A stretch of DNA of 64,000 nt from Allantophomopsis cytisporea (taxonomy: Eukaryota; Ascomycota; Leotiomycetes; Phacidiales; Phacidiaceae): positions 1,426,001 to 1,490,000 of the forward strand of contig CP103020.1 of assembly GCA_024752435.1 (NCBI GenBank). Reading direction: 5' to 3'. A program made the translations under genes and the position numbers. Positions 22,854-34,835 of this stretch are shown here, piece by piece. The notes beneath the pieces are model-generated. The model did not search any database and was not told where the DNA came from. It saw only the letters and a program-made list of their open reading frames with translations. Each line of letters begins with the position of its first letter. Positions within the stretch are counted from its first letter, which is position 1.

Positions 22854-25214
22854 ATGACTTCATTAGCTATGAGAAGTATGGGCACGAGAAGTGGTGGTTC
22901 CTACAATGGATACACTGCCGCCAGACCTGCAATTCTCGGCCTGTCGAAGGTGCTATTCGTTGGTCTTACACAACTCTCTACTGCCGCAGCCCTGCCATTG
23001 AACGTCGCCTTTGCCGCTGCAGAGAAGGGCGGTGATGACCCAAAGGATGCCGAGGACCCTTCATTATGGCTCTACCTCACGATTGCCGTCGTACTCGTTC
23101 TACTCGGTGGTGCTTTCGCTGGCCTGACAATCGCCTTGATGGGCCAAGATGGTGTTTATTTACAGGTTATTGCAACCAGTGGTGAAGGCAAGGAACAGAA
23201 ACACGCAAAGAAAGTACACACATTGCTTGGAAAGGGAAAACATTGGGTCTTGGTCACTCTTTTGCTCAGTAACGTTATTGTCAATGAAACCTTGCCCATT
23301 GTTCTGGATCGTAGCTTGGGTGGTGGATGGCCCGCCGTCCTCAGCAGTACTGCCCTGATTGGTATGTGTATTCCATTTGGAAATTCAACCGGCGTTTAGT
23401 TAACAACAGGCAGTCATTTTTGGAGAGGTTATTCCTCAGTCCATCTGTGTTCGTTACGGTATGCAAATCGGTGCTGCCATGTCTCCGTGCGTTCTCGTGC
23501 TCATGTACTTGCTTGCTCCTATTGCATGGCCTACCGCGAAACTTCTCGACAAGCTTCTCGGTGAAGATCACGGTACGGTTTACAAAAAATCTGGACTGAA
23601 GACCTTGGTTACCCTTCACAAGACCCTTGGTACAAGCCCGAGTGATCGTCTGAACCAGGATGAAGTCACTATCATCAGTGCCGTTCTTGATCTTAAGGAC
23701 AAGCCTGTCGGTAGCATCATGACGCCGATGGACGATGTTTTCACAATGTCCGCTGATACAGTTCTTGATGAGAAGACTATGGATCTTATCCTGTCTGCCG
23801 GTTATTCCAGAATTCCTATCTACGAGCCAGGCAACGAGAAGAATTTCGTCGGTATGCTTTTGGTTAAGATCTTGATTACATACGACCCTGAAGATTGCAA
23901 GCGTGTTAGCGAATTTGCTTTGGCTACACTTCCCGAAACTAGACCTGAGACAAGTTGTTTAGATATTGTCAACTTCTTCCAAGAGGGCAAATCGCACATG
24001 GTGTTGGTTTCTGACTTCCCCGGCGAGAATTACGGCGCAATTGGTGTGGTTACGTTAGAAGATGTTATTGAAGAGTTGATTGGCGAGTAAGTGAAAGATG
24101 TTTCCTCTATTTATGATTATCACTAACTAGAGATAGGGAAATCATTGACGAATCTGATGTTTACATTGATGTCCACAAGGCTATCCGCCGAATGGCTCCA
24201 GCCCCAAAGGCCCGCGCACAAAAGGGACAAATCGTTGCCGAGCCCGAGACGCTTCTTGCTGGCACCGAAACGCAGCTCATTGACATTGCTGAGGATAGTA
24301 CTCCTGCCAATGACCAGACGCCTCAGAAGGAACGAAGTGATAGCACACCACGTCTTGGAACCAGCCCAAAGGCAACTTTCCTTATGCGAAGAAGTTCCGG
24401 AACTCAGGACGGCTCTACCACAGTACCTGTGCGTGGAAACGTAAACGACTTGCGTGAACACCTTAAACACCTCGGTCCTTCAAACCTTGCCAGCCGCCCA
24501 AAGCAAACCAGGTACCAGAGTGTAAAGATAAAGCCTGGATTGGGAAACTCTGATGGATCTAACACCACTCGCCAGCACTCTATTGTTGAAGAACCTTATA
24601 AAGATTTCCCTGCACCAAGCGGCGGCGAAGGTGAAGGGTTGTTGCAATCTGCAGGAAAGGATGCTTCTGACGGAGTCCAAGCACTTCAACAAGGCTACGG
24701 ATCTGTTGATCACCGCTCCTCCCTTTCAGGATCTCCCAAGGAATTCAAGTCCCCACTTGCGCAAGCTGAAAACGCTACTGATGGGCCACCAAAGTCCGGT
24801 GGTAGCAACAAGGATTTTGGCACCAAGAGCTACGCACAAGCCGCGCAACCTTCTTCGAAAGAGAACTCCCGCCCTACCTCCCGCCGCGAAGAGAGCAACG
24901 AGACGCAGCAGAGTAGTGATACCCTTGGCTCCCTCCCTTCTAGAGAAGGAAGCCCGAACGCAAGACACATGTCGGCGAGAAGCGGTAGTATCACGGAGAA
25001 TATCATTGATTCTAATGGCGTCAGGAAGGTAATCCTGGAGACGACAAGCAGCAGTGACGACCATGCGCCTGAGGATGAGGGTACCGGCAACGAGAACGAA
25101 AGGTTGCTCAACGATCAGTCTGCTAACCAGTCCACCAACGGCGGGGAGATGAAGGGTGAAGAGGTTAAGAAGAAGAACAAGAGAAAGAGAAAGAAGAAGG
25201 GTGGTAAATCATAA
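22854..25214 (+). CDS. DUF21-CBS membrane protein, Mam3/CNNM type
   Basis: Putative vacuolar or endomembrane metal-homeostasis protein (yeast Mam3, animal CNNM family). Three exons (22854-23361, 23414-24086, 24137-25214) with introns of 52 and 50 nt give 752 residues. The frame is open upstream, but the first ATG is at 22854. Order: a hydrophobic N-terminus that may be a signal or first helix (about 25-55), the DUF21 transmembrane core (helices near 70-100, 130-155 and 165-210, with VIFGEVIPQS and VNETLPIV), a CBS pair (about 268-405, from IMTPMDDVF to GVVTLEDVIEELIGEEIIDE), and a long disordered Ser/Glu-rich tail ending in a Lys/Arg cluster (KKKNKRKRKKK). The IMTP and GVVTLEDV elements are diagnostic for the family. 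Confidence 0.9.
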
Positions 25215-25863
25215 ACTGTTATGATGCGTGTCGTGAAAAAGCGATTGAGTGGTTGTGTTGGCCTGAATTTATTAGCATGCAGAGGATAGGGGATCTATAT
25301 GTTGTATCTTGTTCGCTTCTCGTTTTGTGGCATCTTCTTTCCTTTTCTGTGGCATTGCGGTATGGGTTTAGGCGTGTAAAACACTGTTCGAATCAACCCT
25401 GAAATACTGGTACGATGACACTGTGCCTTCTTTTGACTATTTGCGGGTTGTATAATAAAAAGCAGACATGGCTATACTGCTCGATGTGCAAAGTAGAATC
25501 GAAGCTATTGATATCCTGTATTAAGTGCCATATATTCGAGCCTGAGGATGCACGAACAGGGAAATTTCGGTGCTGGGATCCGCGACACACGTGAAATTTA
25601 CTGGGATATAATTAACGACGCGACTTGGCCTGGTATCACACCTTCCATCGTCATTCATAACCGTTACACTTTATTTATCTTGTATATTGCTTACTATCAA
25701 CCAGATTTCCTCATTTCAATTGTTGTGTAAATCTCTCCAGATTAAAATACATCCAAGATAATCTCTTCTGAAGCTTCATCTACTTGATAATTTTTGCGCA
25801 TTAGTGATAGTATTGATTCAGCCTCGGCATGTCGCTTGTTGTCCTTGAAGGATCACCTTATTC
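25215..25863. other. Intergenic between two plus-strand genes
   Basis: No gene is seen. It contains the 3' flank of the Mam3-like gene and the promoter of the following Ser-rich protein. Confidence 0.45.
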
Positions 25864-27949
25864 ATGATGCCTGAGAAACGGCCTTTATCGCCATCTGCGA
25901 TTGACCAACAGCCTCGTCCCGCACCTCAAAGCCCGCAGCCTTCGAATAGTCTCCTCACAGCTCGACTGAGCGACGACACCTCACCCGGAAGGAGTTCGTT
26001 GACTATGGCACTGAACAATGAAGCAACAATGAACAGCCAGGAACACCATGCCAATCTGGGCAACTCCCCAAAGAAGAAGCCGGGGTTAGGCCATTCGCTG
26101 ATGCTCTCACCATCTCCAAAATTCAGTGAACCCTCCAGACAGATATCGCTGGACGACTCTGACCTACAAAGCCCAACAACCCCGCGGCGACCCGCATTCC
26201 CTATGCGTGGTCTTTCTTTACAAATGCCCCCGCGAGATCTCATGTCACCAAATAGCGCTTCCTTTATCAACCGCATACCTTTGTCGCCAAAGCTCGATGC
26301 TTCTGATACATACGGTTCACAAGCCAGCGTGCTTCCACGACGTTCGAGAGGCCTGGATTTTTCGAGAGCTGCAACGAACTTACATCATTCGACCCTTGCG
26401 GAACAATCCTCCCCGGATTCATCCCCAACAATAAGTGGCAGAGCTATGAACATCCCACATAGAAAAGTTCCGTCCCATCTTTCTGGTTTGGCGGATTCTC
26501 CGGTTGGTAGTTCTAGTCTGTGGTCTACAATGGGAAATTCGGATCGCGCGGTGGCATCAACGTCACTAGGGAGTATAAACATGATGGGGTCAGACAGTTC
26601 AGAAACAAGCTCTGAGGATGAAGATCTGATGGACGCAGATGATATTGACGAGTCGATGATCACCACTCCGCAGATTTCACGTTCGACAAGTGCATTCGGC
26701 GCTGGACCACAGGCAAGTCCTGGCAATATGTGGATGAACGGGCAATCGCCAGCTATGAGCAGCTTGATGAATTTCCAAAGAGCTCGACTAAGAAGTGGAA
26801 GGCCCAGGAGAAGTTCAAACAAAAGTAACACATCATCTATGGCTAGCCCAAGCTCAAAATCCCCTCCACTTGTCCGAAGTATTGAAGGCGTTGGCCGACA
26901 AAATCCTCGAAGAGAAAGTATTAGCTGGGCCGCGAATCAGTTATCGATTGAAGGGAGCGAGAGCGACGAGAACACCCTGAAAGACAAGCTTGAAAGTGAT
27001 CCTTCTGTCCCCATAACGCCTGGTCGTGATGGTCAAAGAGGTGTAATCCGAAGGGTTGTGACTCGTCGCGGAAATATGTTGGTGAGTGTCAAACTTCTTT
27101 ACAAACTTCATTACTGACTTATATTTACAGCCTAAAACTAAAGGTTTTGCACGCATTCGCGCTGCGCTTCTCGAAGAGGGTGCTCCGTTGGAGACAGAAG
27201 TTCGCCGAGAGGCAGATGTGGTACGACAAGTTCGCGAATCTGATATGGATCTTGAACCTACGCGACATGCATCTGTTTCTACTGTACAATCATCACCGAT
27301 CATGGGCCCTACCCTTACAGCGCCTCAAGAGTCGTTGGAGGACATCCCGGAAGACGATATTATGAGCGGAGCAGACTCATCGAGTGCGACAGAAAAGAGT
27401 CTTTCTGGTAGCTTCAAGCAACAAGTTATCAAGAATTCCAAGGGCATTGAGTTTTGGGATGTTGGAAAGCATCAAACGCCACCACCACCTGCATTCTTAC
27501 CAAGAGGAAGTTCAAGCGGCATTTCAGATGATATCCCTATGGATTCTCCAGCTGTATCCACCAGATCATCCTCCCTATTTGGTACTCTATCGCTCGGAAC
27601 TCGAGACTCTTCTCAAACAGAAGGACCGCCTTCGCCCGTGAGAGCTTCAACGCCCCAACCCACACAAGCTGATATTCAACGAAAAGTCAACAACAAACGA
27701 CGCCGAGATGACGATTTTGATCCAACTAGTTTCAAAAGACGTGCTGTTAGTCCCGGGATGAGTGTTCACAACAGCCCTGTTATGCAGAGTCCCATGCAGC
27801 GAGACGGAAGCGTTAGCTCTGGAAGCGGTACCGGTAATCTTTGGGGTAGGAAGGATGATCCAAAAGCACCAGGGAATGTACCGAAGAGAGTGGGGCTGCA
27901 GGGGATGACCGATACTAATGATGGGCTGATGAATATGAGTATTGAGTAA
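25864..27949 (+). CDS. Ser/Pro-rich fungal protein of unknown function (678 aa)
   Basis: Not recognised. Exons 25864-27081 and 27131-27949 are joined across a 49-nt intron (GTGAGT ... TTTACAG) at phase 0; a second ATG follows immediately. The N-terminal 350 residues are low-complexity Ser/Pro sequence with many SP/TP sites, including NSPKKK, which fits a cyclin-dependent-kinase consensus. An acidic Ser/Asp block lies at about 240-265. The best-looking conserved block spans the intron: basic RRVVTRRGNML followed by PKTKGFARIRAALLEEGAP, then a heptad-like segment of charged residues. A second basic segment (KRRAV) near 620 could be a nuclear signal. A nuclear, kinase-regulated protein is inferred; no catalytic domain is visible. 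Confidence 0.8.
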
Positions 27950-28353
27950 AGGAATCCAGCCGATTGGCTGTGTGAACATTGGTTGTCAATGACTATGGTT
28001 CCAATATCGGTAGCTGGATAGTTGAGTTAAGTCATCTAGTAATCCGAGTCAATGGATGCTGAGTGGGTATTGCGGAAAAATGTTTTGGAGTTAGGAGGAC
28101 TGTGGTTTGCTATTTAGCGGGAGTTTGCTAGAATTGTTGAAGTTATATTTGGCTTGCTTTCATCATCCCTTTTGTGCCAGTGAAACCGTGTCTTTTCTGT
28201 AGAACCCTGGCAAAGGACATATGTATTTAATGTTGAACGTATACACGGAGCCGAGCGAGGCACACCAACATGATATTTGATAGGTTAAACAGTTCCAAAT
28301 GAATTAATCGCACGCGAAGGTACATCAAGAGCCATGTTATTGAATTCGTCCCA
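27950..28353. other. Tail-to-tail intergenic region
   Basis: Shared 3' flank of two convergent genes; nothing else seen. Confidence 0.5.
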
Positions 28354-29478
28354 TCATGTTAGAACTACTATCTTCCCTCCAGCTCTGTTCTCCTCCATAC
28401 ATCGGTGCGCTTCTACAATATCATCAAGCTTGAAAACCTTCCCAATTTCCAGGTTCAATTCCCCTTCCTTAATCAATTTCGCATATTCGTTCAAGGGCAT
28501 ACTCAAGAAGTCCTTCGCACCACCACCATAAACAGTTAGGCCAACAGTGGTGGGAATGAATTCATGAGGGTTGAACTCATTCACAGTCCATTCGTTTCCC
28601 ACAATACCCGCGATACAAACCAAGCCGCCGTCTTTACAGCACTTCAGCGAATCCTTCATGCTGACTGTTCCAATCAACTCCAGAACCTTGTCCAGGCCAT
28701 CAGGAAACTCCGCACGAATATCATCCGCAATCTCACCTCTATCAATAACAACCTTATCAAAGCCATTCCTCCTCATCAGCTCTTCCCTGTCATCTCTCCT
28801 AGTAGTTCCTACAACAAAACACCCACTAGCTTTCGCGATTCCAGCAGCTGCAAGTCCAATACTTGTAGTCCCGCCCCTAATCAATAGGCTCTCCCCCTTC
28901 CCCAGTTTCAAGCTCTTGAACAGCGCTCCCCAAGCAGTCTGCAGCATCTCCGGCATAGCACCCAGAACCTCCCATTCAAGTCCCAACGTCTTCCAGTCAA
29001 ACAGAACCTGCACCTGATTAACAGGCACAATCACATACTCCGCATACCCGCCATCGAAAGCCCGTCCCATGCCGCCCATGCAAGTAGCCACTACATCCCC
29101 GTCGGCAAATTCGCCGCCCGGGCAGGACGCTACCACGCCGCTGGCCTCGATGCCGAGAATGCGCGGGAATTTCACGGCGTTCATGGAGTGGCCCTGGCGC
29201 GTGAACATCTCTGAGCGGTTCAGCCCGAAGGCTTTGACGTTTATTAGCACTTCGCCAGTTTTGGGGACGGGGATGGGCCGCGTTTCGATCTTGAGGACTT
29301 CGGGGCCGCCGGGAGTGTGGATCACTACTGCTTTCATGGACATCTTGGGTGGTTTGCTGTGGAACGTTCGATGTTTTAGTGTTGAAAGAATTGGTGGGAT
29401 TTGAGAGCTTCGTAATTGCAGAGTACAGATGGATTTGATAGCCAAATGTGCAAGAGATTGAACGGTGATGGTTTGCAT
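28354..29478 (-). CDS. Quinone oxidoreductase-like MDR (zeta-crystallin type) reductase
   Basis: NAD(P)H-dependent medium-chain reductase without the zinc-site cysteines, so quinone-oxidoreductase type rather than alcohol dehydrogenase. A single exon encodes 374 residues. The GroES-like N-domain (from MKAVVIHTPGGPEVL at residue 48) is followed by a Rossmann domain with RGGTTSIGLAAAGIAK (about 205-220) and the family C-terminus GGKIVVLT. Residues 1-45 are rich in Leu, Ser, Arg and Lys with no acids, and look like a mitochondrial presequence. A second ATG at residue 46 (29343) would give a presequence-free form of typical family length. The substrate cannot be predicted. Confidence 0.88.
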   Translation of the reverse strand: MQTITVQSLAHLAIKSICTLQLRSSQIPPILSTLKHRTFHSKPPKMSMKAVVIHTPGGPEVLKIETRPIPVPKTGEVLINVKAFGLNRSEMFTRQGHSMNAVKFPRILGIEASGVVASCPGGEFADGDVVATCMGGMGRAFDGGYAEYVIVPVNQVQVLFDWKTLGLEWEVLGAMPEMLQTAWGALFKSLKLGKGESLLIRGGTTSIGLAAAGIAKASGCFVVGTTRRDDREELMRRNGFDKVVIDRGEIADDIRAEFPDGLDKVLELIGTVSMKDSLKCCKDGGLVCIAGIVGNEWTVNEFNPHEFIPTTVGLTVYGGGAKDFLSMPLNEYAKLIKEGELNLEIGKVFKLDDIVEAHRCMEENRAGGKIVVLT

Positions 29479-30607
29479 AGATTATATAATAAAGATCATT
29501 GATGATAGCCAATGATAATTTTTATGTGAGGGAATGCTTTGAAAGCACTTTGATGCGGGGAAATGAATTATAAATGGCGTTGGAATATTTCTTTACACTT
29601 GACAAATGAGAAAGACAACCTATAGTTTTTGGAGCAATATATCTCAAATCAATCTCACTGGTTGGTGATCAAGTTCACATAGCTGACTTCATGTAGGCAT
29701 ATCTGCCAATATGTCATCGTGGTGTGAGATTGTTAACCTCAATAAACACTGTCATGAAGAGGTACTAAAGATAATTGGGCGGAATTAACGGGGTTATGTA
29801 TTCCCCCGCATTTTCAAATGTGGCGGGGTTAACTGAGGCTCGCGTTTTAGCGTGTTCATATACAAGTACATGGATGTAACACTCCACCACTCTACATACT
29901 GCGTATGTCTATAGTTCGAAAACCTTCATTAAGACACCATTGAGCGACTCCACTATCGGGAGAGGACTCTACGAAGCTAGTTCAGAGCAAGCAATACGCC
30001 GTATTCATAGTAGTGGATTCATGGAAGCAACTCGCAATTTAGGCTGGGAGTTAAAAGACCGGACCACACGGTAGATATGGAGACAATAGACATAAAGTAG
30101 AGAACTACTACGTAGAAACGCGATTTCACTCCATTCCAGATGCAGTTCATTACAAAGAAACAATATAGAGGTAAAGTAGAACAATCCAGTCCATCATACG
30201 TATATAAATGCTGGGTAAAGACATAATTTTTACGCTCTTGAGAGTGATTTCAAAGACGCTGGAAAACAAACTATAGCTCAACATCAATGGCGATAAAGTT
30301 TTGAAGAAGAACACGAAATCATTCAGAAAGTTTCTCTCGAATTTTGAAGACTATTTCGAAGATTCAAGCCAATGCTCGGTCCTTATATGTGGTTGAAAGT
30401 GCGACTTCTTGACAAAAGCATATATTGTAATCCCTTAGGCTACTTGCAATGAGCTATCTTCGTAGAGAATACAAACGCTATAAGTAGCAAATTTTGTGCA
30501 GAACTTATTTAGTAGGTACCATTCTACGTATAGATTAGAGTGACTCATAGATAAGCTAAAAACTTGTCAAAAATAGCGTTGAGATTTCATGTTTATCTAT
30601 CTACATC
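29479..30607. other. Intergenic, no supported gene
   Basis: AT-rich, stop-dense sequence holding the MDR promoter and the 3' flank of the DUF3500 gene. Confidence 0.5.
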
Positions 30608-32055
30608 TCACTTTGCATATTGTTCCAGCAGAGCCCTTCCATAATCCCCACGATTTGGTAGGCGATTGACAGTATGAATATGGCAACGAGCGGGACTGGT
30701 ATTTGTGAGGAAGACTACACATAAATCAGTATTGACTCCAATATTTCTCCTGGATATGGAACAGGACTCACTGCCACAATGAAAGTCCAACTCCATAAAG
30801 GCTACTGGTGAGTGGATTCGGTAGTAGTAAGGGTCTTCATCACCAAACTCTCCAATCCATGAAAAGAACGTTTCATCCAAGTGCTTCTTGAACACCTCCA
30901 GACGACGAGCCAGAACTGGAGAAGGATAGTATTCATTGAAGGCAATGAAGAGACTAATGATTTTATCTTGTTGCTCCTTTGGCATTTTAGTGACTTTCAC
31001 TCCCTCTATAATCAGTTAGCAAACCTTCCTTTCGCAGATCGGAATGCCTACCATAGGGCAAAATGCGATTATCCTGTCTTGCACCGCCCAAGTGTCTCTC
31101 ATCAAAAGGATTCCACCGGTCTGCTGACAGAGACTTGCCGTCCATGCCCTTCGATAGCGTAGCCTCGTCTTGCAATTCTGTTGGAAGGCTCTGCATCAGT
31201 TGCAGGCTAGCTAGCTCCTCTGTTTTGAAAAGTCTTAGTCCTGCATGTGGGCCCTCATCAATACGATCTGGCTCGGCTCCTAAGAATGTTGGTCCAATGA
31301 CCATTCTGGTACCTTGGAATACGACATTGAGGCATAGATGGTGGCCAAAGAAAGTGTATCCCCAAGGAGACATCAAAGAAGCTTTTCCAAAAAGCCGGAA
31401 ATTGTAGGAGTGCTCATTTAGGACTTTCTTGCCATTGACGAGGTGTCCAAGGAAACCATTGGTGAGACAGCAGGCAAGAATCTTTTCGTAGCCTTCATCG
31501 GAAGTTGATGCTTTGATTATCTCATGAATTGCCGCTTGAATGCTCTCAGAACATTCATCAAGGCGAAGTCCACCTGTGTTGTTCAGTGCACTGTCTTCAA
31601 AGTGATACAATGAACTTACCTGGATTCACATATAGTTCCGGGTTTGACCATAGTCTGAATTCATCATCTGTAACATCCCGAAACTGCACAGCTTCCTTCT
31701 CTTTCTCACTCAAAATCCCCAAAAATGCCTCCACCTTCTCAATGACCTTCTCAGTAGGGGCACCCTCATCACTTGAATAGTCGTAAACGCCTTCCCTCAC
31801 AACACCATCAGTTGTAAATCCCTTGAAAGGCTTCTCGAGATTCTTGGCATCCAGTCTGTTAATCAGCCAAGCTGGCGCCTCTATTTGTCGGCGACTTTCA
31901 CACCAGGAAAGAGCTGTGTGATTGGCAATACCAGCAATCCGAGGGTGATCTGGACTAGGAATGATATCTCGGAATGGAACAGCAGCATCGGAACGTGGCT
32001 TGCTTGGATCGCTGGATTGAAGATATCCAGAGTTAACTGGAGCTGCAGTTGTCAT
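30608..32055 (-). CDS. DUF3500 family protein
   Basis: Three exons (32055-31620, 31573-31052, 31005-30608) with 46-nt introns close in frame to give 451 residues. The second intron carries a clear GCTAAC branch site. DUF3500 character is shown by GYTFFGHHLCLNVVF in the middle, LDFHCG near the C-terminus and the terminal HTVNRLPNRGDYG block. These clustered His residues suggest a metal site or acid-base catalysis, but no reaction is established that I can name. No signal peptide is seen, so a cytosolic protein is inferred. It is divergent from the FAH-family gene across 613 bp, which suggests shared regulation and perhaps a shared catabolic route. Confidence 0.85.
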
Positions 32056-32668
32056 GATGATTTTCTAATGATAAATGACCTGGAGTCACTGTCTACCTGC
32101 AATTAAAGCAAAGCAATGGAAGTGGAGAGAGAAGAAACAAGAGGAAGCTTTTCATTAAGAACGAATGTTCATTTGCTACACATATAGGCCGCAATAATAT
32201 GGACCAAAGGAGGAATCGCGTGGACAGGCATGATCATCTTATGACGGATGTTGAATTCGGGAGGTGACTACGCGTCTACGACCGAGTAATAATCACGTGT
32301 GAGCTCTTCCCCCACCAAGCAACCCCACATCGGTAATTCACGAAAGTCCGTGTTCGCTGCGACTTAGTCTTAGAGGCCGAGAAGTGACGCCGTGTTCTTG
32401 TGCCGACAGCCACAATTCGAAACACGATATAGCACTATAGCTTTGCTGGAAAAATTCCTCCATGAAAGAGCAGCGTCAGAGCGCATATGTAGGAATTGAG
32501 GACGCGTGGAAGGCCGTCTTTCGGACCTTGGATCTGGGGTTGTCCGTCTCCTCTTTTGTTATCATCGGATTCTCATTCAGGAACCGATATCAACGCTCTT
32601 ACGTCCTCTGATAATTTCGTCAACAATTACCTCTTCTTTCTGCCCATTGACAACACAGACGTCACAAA
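32056..32668. promoter_or_regulatory. Bidirectional promoter region between DUF3500 and FAH genes
   Basis: A 613-bp divergent intergenic region. No coding exon lies in it. A TCACGTG core (AATCACGTGTGAG) occurs at about 32292-32299, a candidate shared factor site. No TATA element could be assigned with confidence. Confidence 0.4.
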
Positions 32669-33649
32669 ATGTCTACTTTCAAGCGTATGTGCAATACAAT
32701 TGGCACAAAACAATCAAAGAAGCAAACTAATATCATCAAGGTCTTGTACGATTTACCCCACCTTCATCCTCGACAGTTCTTATCGGACAGCCAACGGATG
32801 AGAGCATCGATGTCGGTCTCGCCATCAAAGAAGGCAAAGAAGTAACCGTCGATGTCTTCAGCGGCAGTTCCGTTCTGTCTGCTGGATCTTCCACTGGCAA
32901 GATTGAAAAAATTGGCACTCTTTTGGCTCCATTGAGCCAGTCAGAAGTGGGGACAATCCGCTGCATAGGACTCAACTATGCGCAACATGCACACGAGGCC
33001 AAAATGGCCCTTCCAACAGTTCCTACACTCTTCATGAAGCCGAGTACCTCGCTCGCAGACCCTTCTGCGCCTTGTGTCATTCCTAAGCATGTCGTTCCAA
33101 CGGACTCTTGTGACTACGAGTCTGAGCTCGCTATTGTTATTGGTAAAACCGCTAAAAACGTCGCGGAGAAGGATGCTATAGATTATGTTCTGGGTTACAC
33201 AGCTTGCAATGACGTTTCTAGTCGTATTGCGCAATTTGCTCAGACTCAATGGTCTTATAGCAAGGGATTTGACGGTGCCTGTCCTATTGGTAAGTACTTC
33301 TTCTACCCTCAGACTGCAATATGGAACAATGCTGATGATGACACCAGGACCAACTCTTGTCTCAGCTTCATCTGTCAAGCCCACTGACTTCCATGTCCGA
33401 GGTCTCAAGAATGGAAAAGTCTTGCAAGACTGTGGGGTGGACGACTTGATCTTCTCAGTTGAGAAAATTGTCTCTTTTGTGAGCCAAGGCACAACTTTAC
33501 CAGCTGGAACTATAATTATTACTGGAACTCCAGCGGGCGTCGGGTTTTCTTTCGATCCCAAGGAATATTTGCGTGATGGCGATGAGTTTGCTGTTGAGAT
33601 CTTACCAGGAATTGGAACTTTGGTTACAAAGTTCGTTGAGGAGAAGTAG
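32669..33649 (+). CDS. Fumarylacetoacetase (FAH)-family hydrolase
   Basis: Three exons: a 16-nt first exon (32669-32684), then 32741-33289 and 33348-33649, with introns of 56 and 58 nt; 288 residues. The tiny first exon encodes MSTFK and splices to RLVRFTPPSS, restoring the usual N-terminus of fungal FAH-family proteins. Conserved elements are TIRCIGLNYAQHA, PTLFMKPST, the metal-binding YESELAIVIGK, SKGFDGACPIGP and ITGTPAGVG. The fold supports C-C bond hydrolysis or decarboxylation of acylpyruvate-like or dicarboxylic substrates (FAHD1-like length). It is too short to be bona fide fumarylacetoacetase of tyrosine breakdown, which has an extra N-domain. Cytosolic, since no presequence is evident. 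Confidence 0.9.
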
Positions 33650-34835
33650 TTTAGTAGATCTGTTGCTCATATGACAAGAATCTATTGGAAAACCACACAG
33701 TTCCATGAAGAAAACATAGTGATGATTTTTAAGTGCTTGGAGAAGTCGTGGATGATTTCATCGAGACACATTCAGACCAAGATCTATAGCGAGGCTTCTT
33801 GGCTATTACTACATAAAATTGCACATTGAGATGGTCCTGCAAGCAATGTGTGTATGCTTGATAACGTGCTTAACTGTAAATATATTGAACGATGGATTGT
33901 GGTTTCAGCACTAGAACAAAGTTTAGATCGTCTATGAAGATCACTCCGCAAACAGTTGATGAAAGCGGGAGTTTAATGTCATGTTCATGCGCTGTCAGCT
34001 CTTGGACCTTGGATTACTAATGCCGTGTTGCTGTCACATTTTTTTTATAGGTATTTGAGGACTTTGATGTTACATATTGGAGTCTTGACAGGGATTGAAT
34101 GTGACTTTATCCTTGCTCACTGCACTGACTCCTTTTTCAGACTCCTGAGATTATCGTAGCATTAAAGTCAAAAACGGGAGGTCCACAGTACAAGTAGTAG
34201 ATATTGCCAGGAGAACTGCATTTATTTTATCCTATTCCAATCAAATATTTACGGATATTTCAAGCTCACGATGGTGCAGGATTAAAGTCCCTTAAACTTT
34301 TTAGTGGCGCCGCTGTCATGAGCCTAAGAAATTCTCATTAGTCGTTATGCACCATTGCCGCTGTGCTCGGGATTTCTGCTCCGACGGATTCGCTCATCAT
34401 TCATATCTCATCTTCTCATTCCTTCGTACGAACTAGAACTAACTACCTTACATTGTGCACTACTCCGCAATCTTCTCAATCTACACACTACTCTACCTAC
34501 ATACCCACATCAATAATTCTACGACAATCCCCACACAAAATTCCCTGTCTACTACTATCGACATCGAACAATACTCCATTCGTAACGTACCACATCTCAT
34601 ATCGAATCAATCCCCTTTCAACCTGAACCCCCCGACTTCAAAGACATCGCTCGATTTCGCCCGTTCCGTTCCTGGGCATATCTACATCGGGCAACATCAG
34701 CCACACAACATTCGACACTCAAGCAGACATCCTAGCGGTGTAACCATCGTACCAACATACCGCTCCTTTGTCACACAACTTCATTACATCACCTGAGGAT
34801 ATAACATTCCACCAGTACATGATCGACCCTTCATA
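33650..34835. other. Intergenic with long pyrimidine/A-rich leader of the next gene
   Basis: No coding exon. From about 34370 to 34830 the strand is rich in C, A and T and poor in G, as is usual for a promoter or long 5' UTR of a highly expressed fungal gene. Confidence 0.45.

Noticed and set aside
26385..26831. 148-codon minus-strand ORF
   Set aside because: Lies entirely within the Ser-rich plus-strand gene and reflects its composition.
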